Source of the DNA: Nitrospira sp.
GTDB lineage: Bacteria; Nitrospirota; Nitrospiria; Nitrospirales; Nitrospiraceae
Reading direction: 5' to 3'
DNA length: 57,536 nucleotides
Assembly (NCBI GenBank): GCA_023248215.1
Contig: JAHFEW010000014.1
Span: forward strand, 5,706 to 63,241
Positions 51,462-57,536 of this stretch are shown here, in pieces. The stretch's first letter is position 1, and each line of letters starts with the position of its first letter. The translations under genes were made by a program, and so were the position numbers. The notes under the pieces are model-generated. The model had not been told where the DNA came from. It searched no databases and was given only the letters and a program-made list of their open reading frames with translations.

Positions 51462-52139
51462 ATGCAAACCCCTACGCCAACCAACACAGACAACGCCGTC
51501 GCCGACGATCCACAAGCTCGTGCACTCCTCCAGCGGGCCTTTGAAAGCACCGCCCGATGGCAGCCTGATTTTCGGGGATTTTCAGCCGACCTCACGGTCA
51601 ACACCAATGGCCACCAGCTGAGCGGGACGGTCGTGGTGAAGGGACCACGAGACGTGACGGTACAGCTGCCGGATGAAGCCATCCAGAAATGGGCGCAAGA
51701 GCAGATCGGCATGATCGCCGTTCACCGCGCTCCGCGCAAGTTCGAGGAGTCGGATGGCAAACACCGCCTTACGCTGGAAGCTGATACCGACCACCCCCTG
51801 GGCCAACGACTGGACCTTCACGGCGACGGCATGCAGTCCTTCTATCGGATCAAGGACGATCGCATCACGCAGATCAATCGCAAGATGCCCCATGTCGCCT
51901 TCACGATCAACGTGGAAGAGAGCAGCACCACGCAGGACCACAAACACCTGACCACCAAGTACACCGTGTATTATTTCGCCCCGCAGGACGCGAAACTCCG
52001 CAACGTCGAAAGCTTTACCGATACCCATGTGCGAGTCGGCACATCGGATCTGCCGGCGACACGCCGCATCATTTCCTACGAAAACGGCGAGGTCATGGTC
52101 CGAACCATGACGTTCCAAAATCACAAGTTGCTGGCCTAA
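51462..52139 (+). CDS. DUF3386-like protein
   Basis: From ATG 51462 (aaaaggag 8 bases upstream) the 225-residue product has ARALLQRAFESTARWQPDFR, GFSADLTVNTNGHQLSGTV, VKGPRDVTVQLPDEAIQKW, then a beta-rich region DGMQSFYRIKDDRITQINRK and ISYENGEVMVRTMTFQNHKL. The F-x-A-D-(L/V)-T-V and RIT-Q-I-N-R patterns fit DUF3386 proteins. No signal peptide is seen. Function unknown. The stop and the next start overlap by one base, so the two are coupled. Confidence 0.7.
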   Translation: MQTPTPTNTDNAVADDPQARALLQRAFESTARWQPDFRGFSADLTVNTNGHQLSGTVVVKGPRDVTVQLPDEAIQKWAQEQIGMIAVHRAPRKFEESDGKHRLTLEADTDHPLGQRLDLHGDGMQSFYRIKDDRITQINRKMPHVAFTINVEESSTTQDHKHLTTKYTVYYFAPQDAKLRNVESFTDTHVRVGTSDLPATRRIISYENGEVMVRTMTFQNHKLLA

Positions 52140-52570
52140 TGGACTTACGCAAGGGGTTTCCGCGCAGCATGCGCGTGACATTGGAAGGTTACGCGCACCT
52201 CGCGCGGATGATCGACAAATGCCGCGCCGTGCTGGCGGGAACCGAGGGCGAATATATCTATCCCTGTCCGATGGATGAACGGCTCATGGAGTTCGCCGGT
52301 ATTGCAGCCGAGCAATTCACCGCGGCGGTGAAGGGCAACCAGACCGACGAAGGTGTCGCGCAGTGGTTCCGTCGAACCGCCAAGCCCCACCACCCGGCTG
52401 ACTTAGCAGAGTGGAACCGGATGATGCTGAATCGCGGACCGAACACGCCGGAGAAACAGGCCTCCTTCAACAAATACCGGGACGCCGTCGATCCCTCACG
52501 AACCGACCTCACCAGTTGGGCCGATCTCCAAGACCTGGAAGAAGGACGGACCGTGCCGCGCAGAGGTTAA
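52139..52570 (+). CDS. DUF5069-family protein
   Basis: The 143-residue product follows the DUF5069 pattern: LRKGFPRSMRVTLEGYAHLA, RMIDKCRAVLAGTEGEY, and a WFRRTAKPHHPADLAEWNRM region, ending in a short acidic stretch with TSWADLQDLEEGR. DUF5069 proteins have no known function and often sit near small stress or metabolic genes. It overlaps the DUF3386-like gene by one base. No signal peptide. Confidence 0.8.
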   Translation: MDLRKGFPRSMRVTLEGYAHLARMIDKCRAVLAGTEGEYIYPCPMDERLMEFAGIAAEQFTAAVKGNQTDEGVAQWFRRTAKPHHPADLAEWNRMMLNRGPNTPEKQASFNKYRDAVDPSRTDLTSWADLQDLEEGRTVPRRG

Positions 52571-52598
52571 CTCTCCGGCCAGGTCTCCTCCCCGAGCA

Positions 52599-52627
52599 TT
52601 GACTTGGTATTCGTGCAGGCATAGGCT
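52599..52627 (+). promoter_or_regulatory. Candidate sigma-70 promoter
   Basis: TTGACT (52599-52604), 17-base spacer, TAGGCT (52622-52627). It would drive the mini-ORF at 52724 and possibly the Usp gene. Confidence 0.45.
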
Positions 52628-52723
52628 ACAGGCTGCTCCATCGCCACTGATCGTAGAGCGTGACGCGGCAAGATCAGCCAGGCCTGTCACCGCCTACGAT
52701 CTCTCCAACCAGGAGGGGTCAGT

Positions 52724-52768
52724 ATGGAAGACCTCGGTCCCCCAGACCACGATGGCCCGCCGCTGTGA
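52724..52768 (+). CDS. Possible 14-residue mini-ORF or leader peptide
   Basis: ATG 52724 is preceded by aggaggggtcagt, one of the best ribosome-binding sites in the window, and encodes MEDLGPPDHDGPPL before TGA. It could be a leader peptide for the downstream Usp gene or a chance frame. It has several D, G and P residues, including GPP and DGPP. Only the ribosome-binding site and upstream promoter support it. Confidence 0.3.
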   Translation: MEDLGPPDHDGPPL

Positions 52769-52986
52769 CGGTGGGCTCCTGACGTAAGAGCCTTCCCGAG
52801 TGAGGATGCCTGACGACATCTGAGAGCTCGAGCAGTTCTCCTACGATCAAAAGTCCATTCAACCGCCCACAGACGGGAACGCTTCCCAACACAATGTCGT
52901 ACTGAGGGCCTCGCCTAACCTGCTTGATGGGTTATTGATGCAGGGGTAACGCACCTGTGGAAACAGAGCGAGAGAAGGTGGCACCA

Positions 52987-53544
52987 ATGACAACCTTAAC
53001 CAAGAGCGACAACCCCCACTCCAAAATAGAACAGACCTCCGGAAGTAGGACGTCCGCGAAGAAAATCCTCATTGCGGTGGATGACTCGGAGCAGTCGATC
53101 CGCGCCGTGCAATATGTGGGATCGCTGCTGCGGGAAACCCACGATGTGAGCGTCACGCTGTTTCATGCTCTGAGCCCCATGCCTCGTGAACTGATGGAGC
53201 ATGGCGGTTCGGAAGATCCGGAGGTTGAAGACCATCTCGGAGAACAGTTGCGTAAAGAGCAGGAGGAGTGGGTGCGGGCTGAAGGCGCTATTGAATATCC
53301 GATCCTGGTGAAGGCGCTGGAACGCCTCGGGCAGACCGGTTTTCCGATCGATCGCGTCACACTCAAGTTCGGGCATGAACGCGATATCGCCGACACCATT
53401 GTGGATGAAGTCCGGGCAGGAGGGTATGGCACCATCGTGGTGACTCGTCACCGGTCCTCAGGGAGCAAGTGGCTCTTTAACAGCGGGATCACTGACCGCC
53501 TGGTGCGGGACCTGTCCGGAGTCGCCCTGTGGATCTTAGGATAA
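52987..53544 (+). CDS. Universal stress protein (Usp family)
   Basis: The 185-residue product from ATG 52987 (gagaaggtggcacca upstream) begins with a polar linker and then KKILIAVDDSEQSIRAVQYV, the Usp start. HDVSVTLFHALSPMPRELME and TIVVTRHRSSGSKWLF follow. The ATP-binding loop is degenerate compared with G-x2-G-x9-G-S: it reads RHRSSGSKWLFNSG, so nucleotide binding may be lost. Usp proteins help survival in starvation and hypoxia. It opens a cluster of Usp, CBS and zinc-ribbon genes at 52.9-56 kb. Confidence 0.88.
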   Translation: MTTLTKSDNPHSKIEQTSGSRTSAKKILIAVDDSEQSIRAVQYVGSLLRETHDVSVTLFHALSPMPRELMEHGGSEDPEVEDHLGEQLRKEQEEWVRAEGAIEYPILVKALERLGQTGFPIDRVTLKFGHERDIADTIVDEVRAGGYGTIVVTRHRSSGSKWLFNSGITDRLVRDLSGVALWILG

Positions 53545-53668
53545 TCCGTCATCCGAGCGACGGACTCCGACCTCATTTGCCACGAGTCCGCACCACGCTC
53601 GGTACGACAGAACTTCGTGAGAGACCCGGGGTGAAGATTCGCTCGTCTCGCGCTGGAAGGAGATCGCC

Positions 53669-54415
53669 ATGGACTGCACAGGTTGTTATGCTGCCCTGCC
53701 GGTGCGCGCCCGCTTTTGTCCCACCTGCGGCGCTCAGGTGAAATTATTGGAAGATCCGCCATTCGAGGAATCCCTTGGCCAGAAAGCCGACGGCGGACAT
53801 GGGCTGGATTCACGAACCCCTCCGGCTCCCCGGGACCATGAAGCCTTGAAGGCCAAGCTGATCGACTGTTATGTGAATTTTTCCATGTCCAAGGAGCTCT
53901 CCGAATGGCTGCAAGAACTCGAACTCCCTTCTACAGGAACCATGCAGGAGAAATTCGCCCGTCTGCGGCAACATGCGAGTTCGCTGGTGCTGCCGGCCGA
54001 AAGTCTTCCCCGCCAGACCATCTGGTACTTGAACCAGTACGACGAGAACATTCTTGCAGAGATTTCCCAGGAGCTCGGCATCGACAATACCGGAACCAAG
54101 GATAGGCTGGTCACGCGGATCTACCATGTAGTGGGCATGCGCGAGGGTTGGCTCCCGCCTCTGTCGGATGATGCGCGGCAAGTCATCACAGAAACGTTCC
54201 TGCCCATCCTGAGGTCGATTGATCACAAGAACGACTATGATCTTGACCAGTGGGGCGAACTCGGAGATATCCTCGGTAAGGAGCATGCGCATCTGCCTGG
54301 CACCCAAGCTTACGGAAGCGCCTTCATGGCGGTCTTAATTCCCGGCTTTCTCCAAGATGCCCATCGGGATCTGCTTCAACATGAACTCGATGCAAGAGCC
54401 GGGAAACGCTCCTGA
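53669..54415 (+). CDS. Zinc-ribbon protein with SAP-like helical domain
   Basis: The 248-residue product starts MDCTGCYAALPVRARFCPTC, a CxxC...CxxC ribbon that folds near the N-terminus, then a helical region. SMSKELSEWLQELELPSTGT, MQEKFARLRQH, and ENILAEISQELGIDNTGTKD, RLVTRIYHVVGMREGW resemble two copies of a SAP-like L-x-x-(L/I)-x-(L/I)-x-x-x-G-x-K-x-x-L helix-turn-helix. SAP motifs bind DNA or RNA. Function unknown; placed in a stress cluster. ggaaggagatcgcc is before the ATG. Confidence 0.75.
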   Translation: MDCTGCYAALPVRARFCPTCGAQVKLLEDPPFEESLGQKADGGHGLDSRTPPAPRDHEALKAKLIDCYVNFSMSKELSEWLQELELPSTGTMQEKFARLRQHASSLVLPAESLPRQTIWYLNQYDENILAEISQELGIDNTGTKDRLVTRIYHVVGMREGWLPPLSDDARQVITETFLPILRSIDHKNDYDLDQWGELGDILGKEHAHLPGTQAYGSAFMAVLIPGFLQDAHRDLLQHELDARAGKRS

Positions 54416-54437
54416 CGACACAGGGCCTGTCTCTCAT

Positions 54438-54461
54438 CGGGCCTCTGACAGCAGAGGCCCG
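54438..54461. terminator. 10-bp GC hairpin between convergent genes
   Basis: cgggcctctg (54438-54447), loop acag, cagaggcccg (54452-54461). Lies between the zinc-ribbon gene and the convergent CBS gene. No long T-run follows, so efficiency is uncertain. Confidence 0.55.
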
Positions 54462-54495
54462 GAAACTCTCCCTGCTGAACCGACCATTGCAGTCT

Positions 54496-54918
54496 TCATG
54501 AACTGATGTATTGGTTGAGATAGGCGATCAGCTCCTCCTTTTCCTCCATCAGCAGCGCAACCATATCCCGAAGCGAGACAATCCCGATAAATTCATCGCC
54601 GTCGAAGACCAAGAGATGGCGACAGCGATGTTCCTTCATCAGATTCAAACAATAGTTCGCAGTGTCCTTCGGACTCACGGTGACCATGTCTTTGGTCATC
54701 ACATCCTTGATCTTCGCCCTCTCAGGATCTCGCTTCTTACCGACGACACGCATCATCAAGTCCCGCTCGGTGAAGATGCCGGTGATTTTGGAGGAACTGG
54801 TGATGAGCGCTGATCCAACGAACTCCTCGGCCATCAGCGTCGCGGCATCGAGCACGGAGTGATTCTCGTCGATCGTCACCACTCTGTGAACAATTTTCGA
54901 GGCAATATTCCACGCCAT
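54496..54918 (-). CDS. Two-CBS-domain protein
   Basis: From ATG 54918 (aaggaggcggcg upstream) the 140-residue product consists of two CBS motifs: KIVHRVVTIDENHSVLDAAT, ALITSSSKITGIFTERDLMM, RVVGKKR, then IKDVMTKDMVTVSPKDTANY and HLLVFDGDEFIGIVSLRDMV. CBS pairs bind adenine nucleotides and act as energy sensors. It ends with EEKEELIAYLNQYISS. It is transcribed toward the zinc-ribbon gene and lies after the two-domain Usp gene (163-base gap). Confidence 0.92.
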   Translation of the reverse strand: MAWNIASKIVHRVVTIDENHSVLDAATLMAEEFVGSALITSSSKITGIFTERDLMMRVVGKKRDPERAKIKDVMTKDMVTVSPKDTANYCLNLMKEHRCRHLLVFDGDEFIGIVSLRDMVALLMEEKEELIAYLNQYISS

Positions 54919-55081
54919 CGCCGCCTCCTTTCTATTGGATGCATGTGGATGGAGTCTGTCCTTTCGCCAAATGCAGGGGCGCGAGACAACCATCGCTCAT
55001 CGGACGGCCAAGGCTCACCTCCGTCCAGGCCGACCGCTTCTGCCTCTACTATTGAATCGGCACAGGTGCCAGGCCCCCCTC

Positions 55082-55939
55082 TCACCGAATGACCAGGACG
55101 GGACAGGTCACTTTGTGCAAGACCGCATGTGACACGCTGCCGAGTAGGAAATGCTCGAGGCCTCTCCAACCATGCGACCCCACAATCACAAGATCGGCTT
55201 GGCCTGCCGCTTTGGTAATGCAATGAGCCGGATCACCATGCTCGATCTGCGCGGTGACGGCAGGATAGATGGTTCGCAAGGCTGCAGCAGTTTCGTCCAC
55301 GAGCTGCCGAGCATACTGCTCCATTTCAGCCGTCCATTTGTCGTATCGGAATTCCATCGTCGAATCGCCGATAGGAATAGTCGGCACTACGGTCACAAGG
55401 GACAGCTCGATCGGCTGACTGAACCGATGGGTGCTCAACCACCTGCGCAGCCGGAACGAATCCTCGTGCCCTTCAACCCCCAGCAAGACACGTCGAATGT
55501 TCCCCGGGTCGTCTCTGACCAGTAGCGCCGCGCAGGGGGCATGCAGCACCACCCGGTGGGAAACGCTGCCTAAGACTAACTCTGCGAGTCGTCCACGCCC
55601 CTGTGACCCGACCGCAACCAGGTCGGCATGAGACGAACGGGTCGCCTCCAATACAACCGGAGCCGGGTTTCCAATCCGACAGATGCGTTTGATGGAGGGG
55701 ACCGTTGAAGGTACCAATGCGACGGTTTGATCAAGCAGGCGCTCTCCTGCTGCAACCATCCCCTGTCGCAGTGCTTCAGCGCTTTTGCGGCCGAGCGGTT
55801 GCGCAAAGAGCGGGTTTTCGAATGGGCGGAGGTCCACCGCATGGATGAGCGTCAACTCTTCGTGCGTGAAGAGGCGGCAGACGACCTTGACGGCGCTGAA
55901 AGACTGCTCGGACCAGTCAACAGCAACGACGGCGCGCAT
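55082..55939 (-). CDS. Two-domain universal stress protein (UspE type)
   Basis: From ATG 55939 (aggagg 6 bases upstream) the 285-residue product has two Usp domains. The first contains MRAVVAVDWSEQSFSAVKVV and LVAVGSQGRGRLAELVLGSV, the second LVIVGSHGWRGLEHFLLGSV, both fully matching the G-x2-G-x9-G-S nucleotide-binding loop, unlike the single-domain Usp at 52987. UspE-type proteins respond to energy limitation. The cluster with the CBS gene suggests a common hypoxia or starvation programme, though no FNR-like box is evident. Confidence 0.93.
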   Translation of the reverse strand: MRAVVAVDWSEQSFSAVKVVCRLFTHEELTLIHAVDLRPFENPLFAQPLGRKSAEALRQGMVAAGERLLDQTVALVPSTVPSIKRICRIGNPAPVVLEATRSSHADLVAVGSQGRGRLAELVLGSVSHRVVLHAPCAALLVRDDPGNIRRVLLGVEGHEDSFRLRRWLSTHRFSQPIELSLVTVVPTIPIGDSTMEFRYDKWTAEMEQYARQLVDETAAALRTIYPAVTAQIEHGDPAHCITKAAGQADLVIVGSHGWRGLEHFLLGSVSHAVLHKVTCPVLVIR

Positions 55940-56031
55940 ACCAGCCTCCTGAAGGGAAGGCATGTCAGCAGTCGCTCTCCGAAGCAGGCAGAGAAACCAG
56001 GCCTAGTGGAGCGACATCCGCAGGTCGTAGG

Positions 56032-56247
56032 ATGAGTCATCATACTCCCGATCTGACAATGGAGGTCAAGCGCAGAGAAAACAATTGGCTGCTAGGGCTC
56101 GGGGCGGAGCTTGTCGATCGAGAGAAAATGGAATTCCGACAGAGCTTGAAAGAGCCCACCGTAAACCCGGACACGCAGGTTACAGTTCTTCCTTACCCAT
56201 ACATACGGACGCAACAGAGCACTGAGCAGAGCTACCCTCTCAGCTGA
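56032..56247 (+). CDS. Doubtful 71-residue open frame in a gene-poor gap
   Basis: Between the divergent-side end of the Usp gene and the 56487 gene (gap 55940-56292). The translation has TMEVKRRENNWLLGLGAELV and a proline-containing end VLPYPYIRT. An internal ATG follows ctgaca, without a good ribosome-binding site. It might be real, but nothing else in the gap supports it. Confidence 0.25.
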   Translation: MSHHTPDLTMEVKRRENNWLLGLGAELVDREKMEFRQSLKEPTVNPDTQVTVLPYPYIRTQQSTEQSYPLS

Positions 56248-56292
56248 GAACAGCCTCGCCAACGCGCACCGTCAGATGCTCAAGACATCCGA

Positions 56293-56487
56293 TCACGCAG
56301 CTTTGCGGGTCGAAGATTCCTTCACGCTTCCGCTCGTGCGAGGCGTGACAGTAGCGTCAGGCTCTTCTCCCCAGATCCGAGACATCAGCGCATTCACCAC
56401 GGCGCCCAAGCCCGTAAGGAGAGTGACCATGAACAGGACGACCCCAACACTGGCGATCCAACTGTTGAAATCCCATGCAGAGAACAT
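56293..56487 (-). CDS. 64-residue single-span membrane protein
   Basis: ATG 56487 follows ggaggtgcgttt, a strong ribosome-binding site, so the short start is preferred over longer frames that would extend to 56685. The product has a membrane helix (WIASVGVVLFMVTLLTGLGA) after a short aromatic start and a soluble tail with MSRIWGEEPDATVTPRTSG. Function unknown. The stretch 56488-56841 upstream has no further gene. Confidence 0.6.
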   Translation of the reverse strand: MFSAWDFNSWIASVGVVLFMVTLLTGLGAVVNALMSRIWGEEPDATVTPRTSGSVKESSTRKAA

Positions 56488-56841
56488 AAACGCACCTCCG
56501 AAAAGCAGGTGGTTGTCGCGTGGCAGGTTTTTATCCATCAACCATGGAGGCGTTCTTCTTCCATTGTACGCCCGAGTTGTGAATGGGAACAGGGTCCCCT
56601 CCCCACGTCCGGATGCGGACGATCCCTCACCAACCGGCCTCACCGGGGGGATGGATCTGCAGGTTTTGGGAGAGGGGCCGACCATGCCGTGAAGAAACCC
56701 TGCGTCTCAGTGCGCCGCCGAGTCCGTTTCACAAAAACTCCCGACTTCGTGAGCGAGAGCGCCAGTAGGATGCTGAAAAACCATTGCGAGCCTTCGGAAA
56801 CACAGCAAGCGCGGAGTCGGAGACGGCATGGAGAGAGCCCA

Positions 56842-56986
56842 CAGGATGGTCAAAAAGGCCGTCCAGCCAGGCCGCAGCGAGGTGCACGGCGCGATGAATA
56901 AAGAGCGCCACGTTTGCGCACGGGCGCGAGTCGGTGAGCGCCCAGTGTCCCCACAAAGCTGGCGGACTGTTTCACCATCCTGCTAG
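56842..56986 (+). repeat. Dispersed CAGGATGG element, copy G
   Basis: Left end caggatggtcaaaaaggccg (56842-56861), right end gcggactgtttcaccatcct (56962-56981) followed by gctag. The middle holds ccaggccgcagcgagg, gcgccacgtttgcgca and cacaaagctgg. Its terminal CTAG carries the stop of the minus-strand gene at 56983-57339. It is intermediate in length between copies E and B. Confidence 0.78.
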
Positions 56987-57339
56987 TCGGCGTAGCGCAG
57001 ATCGCGGGCATCGGCGAGGGAGAGGTACGCTTCGCCCCATTGATGCGGACTCGCGAGGCTCCAAGGTTCATCGAGATGGACCGGCCTGAACCGCAGACCG
57101 TAGAGACCTCCATAGACCAGATGGGCCAATCCCGACCCCGAATCCTCCACTAACTGACCATAGGCTGAGCAGGTAGGCGTCTGCTCGTTGTCGCTCCAGC
57201 CAGTCACCCAGCACCACTCGCCGGCAGGATTTCGGTCATAGAGCCGAACCTGTACCACCGGTCGAGCTGGGCCAACTTCCTTGAACCTCGCAAAGAAACT
57301 GGCATCGCAATTTTCGTTCGATTCAACTTCCACAATCAC
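56983..57339 (-). CDS. Hypothetical protein ended by a dispersed-element stop codon
   Basis: The 118-residue product has a beta-rich plan: VEVESNENCDASFFARFKEV, RPVVQVRLYDRNPAGEWCWV, and SAYGQLVEDSGSGLAHLVYG with a GLRFRPVHLDEPWSLASPHQ segment. No family recognised. The start overlaps the stop of the gene to its right in ATGA. The TAG stop codon is the CTAG of the dispersed element at the element's right end, so the last residues may be altered by the insertion. Confidence 0.7.
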   Translation of the reverse strand: MIVEVESNENCDASFFARFKEVGPARPVVQVRLYDRNPAGEWCWVTGWSDNEQTPTCSAYGQLVEDSGSGLAHLVYGGLYGLRFRPVHLDEPWSLASPHQWGEAYLSLADARDLRYAD

Positions 57340-57536
57340 GGGACGTCCTCTTGGCTGATCACAGATCTATTGACGAACGTGGCCTTGCTGAACCGCCGGT
57401 CGTCGCCGAAGGTGAGCGCCATCGATTCTAGCGTAGCCTGATTGGTCGCCCTGCCTGCGTCGCTTCTATGGGCTGACTCGGATTCTAGCGCAAGAAGGGA
57501 TGGAGAAACACAGGGACATCGCGACACAGCACTAGT
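57336..57536 (-). CDS. Hypothetical protein, possibly continuing past the right edge
   Basis: The frame is open from 57336 to the right edge and overlaps the next gene start (ATGA). A GTG at 57527 would give 63 residues ending TFGDDRRFSKATFVNRSVIS, then QEDVP. The true start could be an internal ATG at the MALTFGDDRR segment or beyond the window. Coupling to the 57339 gene is the best evidence that it is translated. Confidence 0.4.
   Translation of the reverse strand, partial: TSAVSRCPCVSPSLLALESESAHRSDAGRATNQATLESMALTFGDDRRFSKATFVNRSVISQEDVP

Larger units (their letters stand above)
52571..52986. other. Gene-poor gap with a promoter and a possible mini-ORF
   Basis: Contains a promoter-like pair at 52599-52627 and a 14-codon open frame with an excellent ribosome-binding site at 52724. 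The remainder, 52769-52986, shows no gene until the Usp start. Confidence 0.5.

Overview
The window looks like a chromosomal stretch of a GC-rich, Gram-negative-type bacterium. It carries lipoboxes, an outer-membrane beta-barrel, a large AsmA-like protein, B12-dependent MetH, many c-di-GMP and two-component proteins, a RuBisCO-like protein and a VPLPA-type C-terminal sorting signal. My best guess is a member of the Nitrospirota close to Nitrospira. This is inferred from gene content and style, not from a marker gene. There is no rRNA operon, CRISPR array or large prophage.

Layout. 1-6.7 kb: edge of a RelE/ParE-like toxin, a cysteine-free IscA-like protein, a Nudix hydrolase, an RlmL-type RNA methyltransferase, trehalose-6-phosphate synthase (OtsA) and a lipoprotein with about eleven G-x-D-x-Y repeats. 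6.9-13.2 kb: Lon, MsrB, two export-signal proteins on start-proximal promoters, a frameshifted gene remnant and two tiny membrane proteins. 13.2-19.1 kb: a ClpX variant, a beta-barrel protein, a dead response regulator, a DsbA-like protein, and a secreted cyclase divergent from a RuBisCO-like protein. 19.4-25.8 kb: an HD-GYP-like protein that has lost its HD histidine, a B12-binding radical SAM protein, an IS200/IS605 element inside a broken sorted-protein gene, a 1-Cys peroxiredoxin and a pentapeptide-repeat protein. 25.8-32.5 kb: a DUF748 giant; a small less GC-rich patch bracketed by a half tRNA-Arg and an intact tRNA-Arg; tRNA-Pro; rdgB and rph. 32.9-43.4 kb: a REC/HD-GYP regulator, MetH, small envelope proteins, and a CADD/PqqC-like oxidase translationally coupled to an FGE-like secreted protein. 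43.5-57.5 kb: a hybrid histidine kinase with its response regulator, HemW, a ClpS-like adaptor, DUF3386 and DUF5069 proteins, and a universal-stress/CBS cluster.

The most distinctive signal is a family of dispersed elements with terminal inverted repeats, CAGGATGGTCAAAAAGGCC at one end and GGCCTTTTTCACCATCCTG at the other. Seven full or partial copies occur in 57 kb. Four of them begin on, or directly after, the stop codon of a gene, and the TAG of the element end can itself be the stop. Their shape, a GC stem flanked by T-tracts on both strands, suggests that they are mobile or remnant elements that double as bidirectional terminators. A second motif (CGTGAAGCGTATCTCGTC) and an AT-rich hairpin family (TTCAATNCTCAATT type) sit in the same gene-end positions.

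Protein quality control and redox repair recur (Lon, ClpX variant, ClpS-like, MsrB, peroxiredoxin, Usp/CBS), as do c-di-GMP and two-component signalling and B12-dependent enzymes. Functional links between neighbours are inferred except where start and stop codons overlap.
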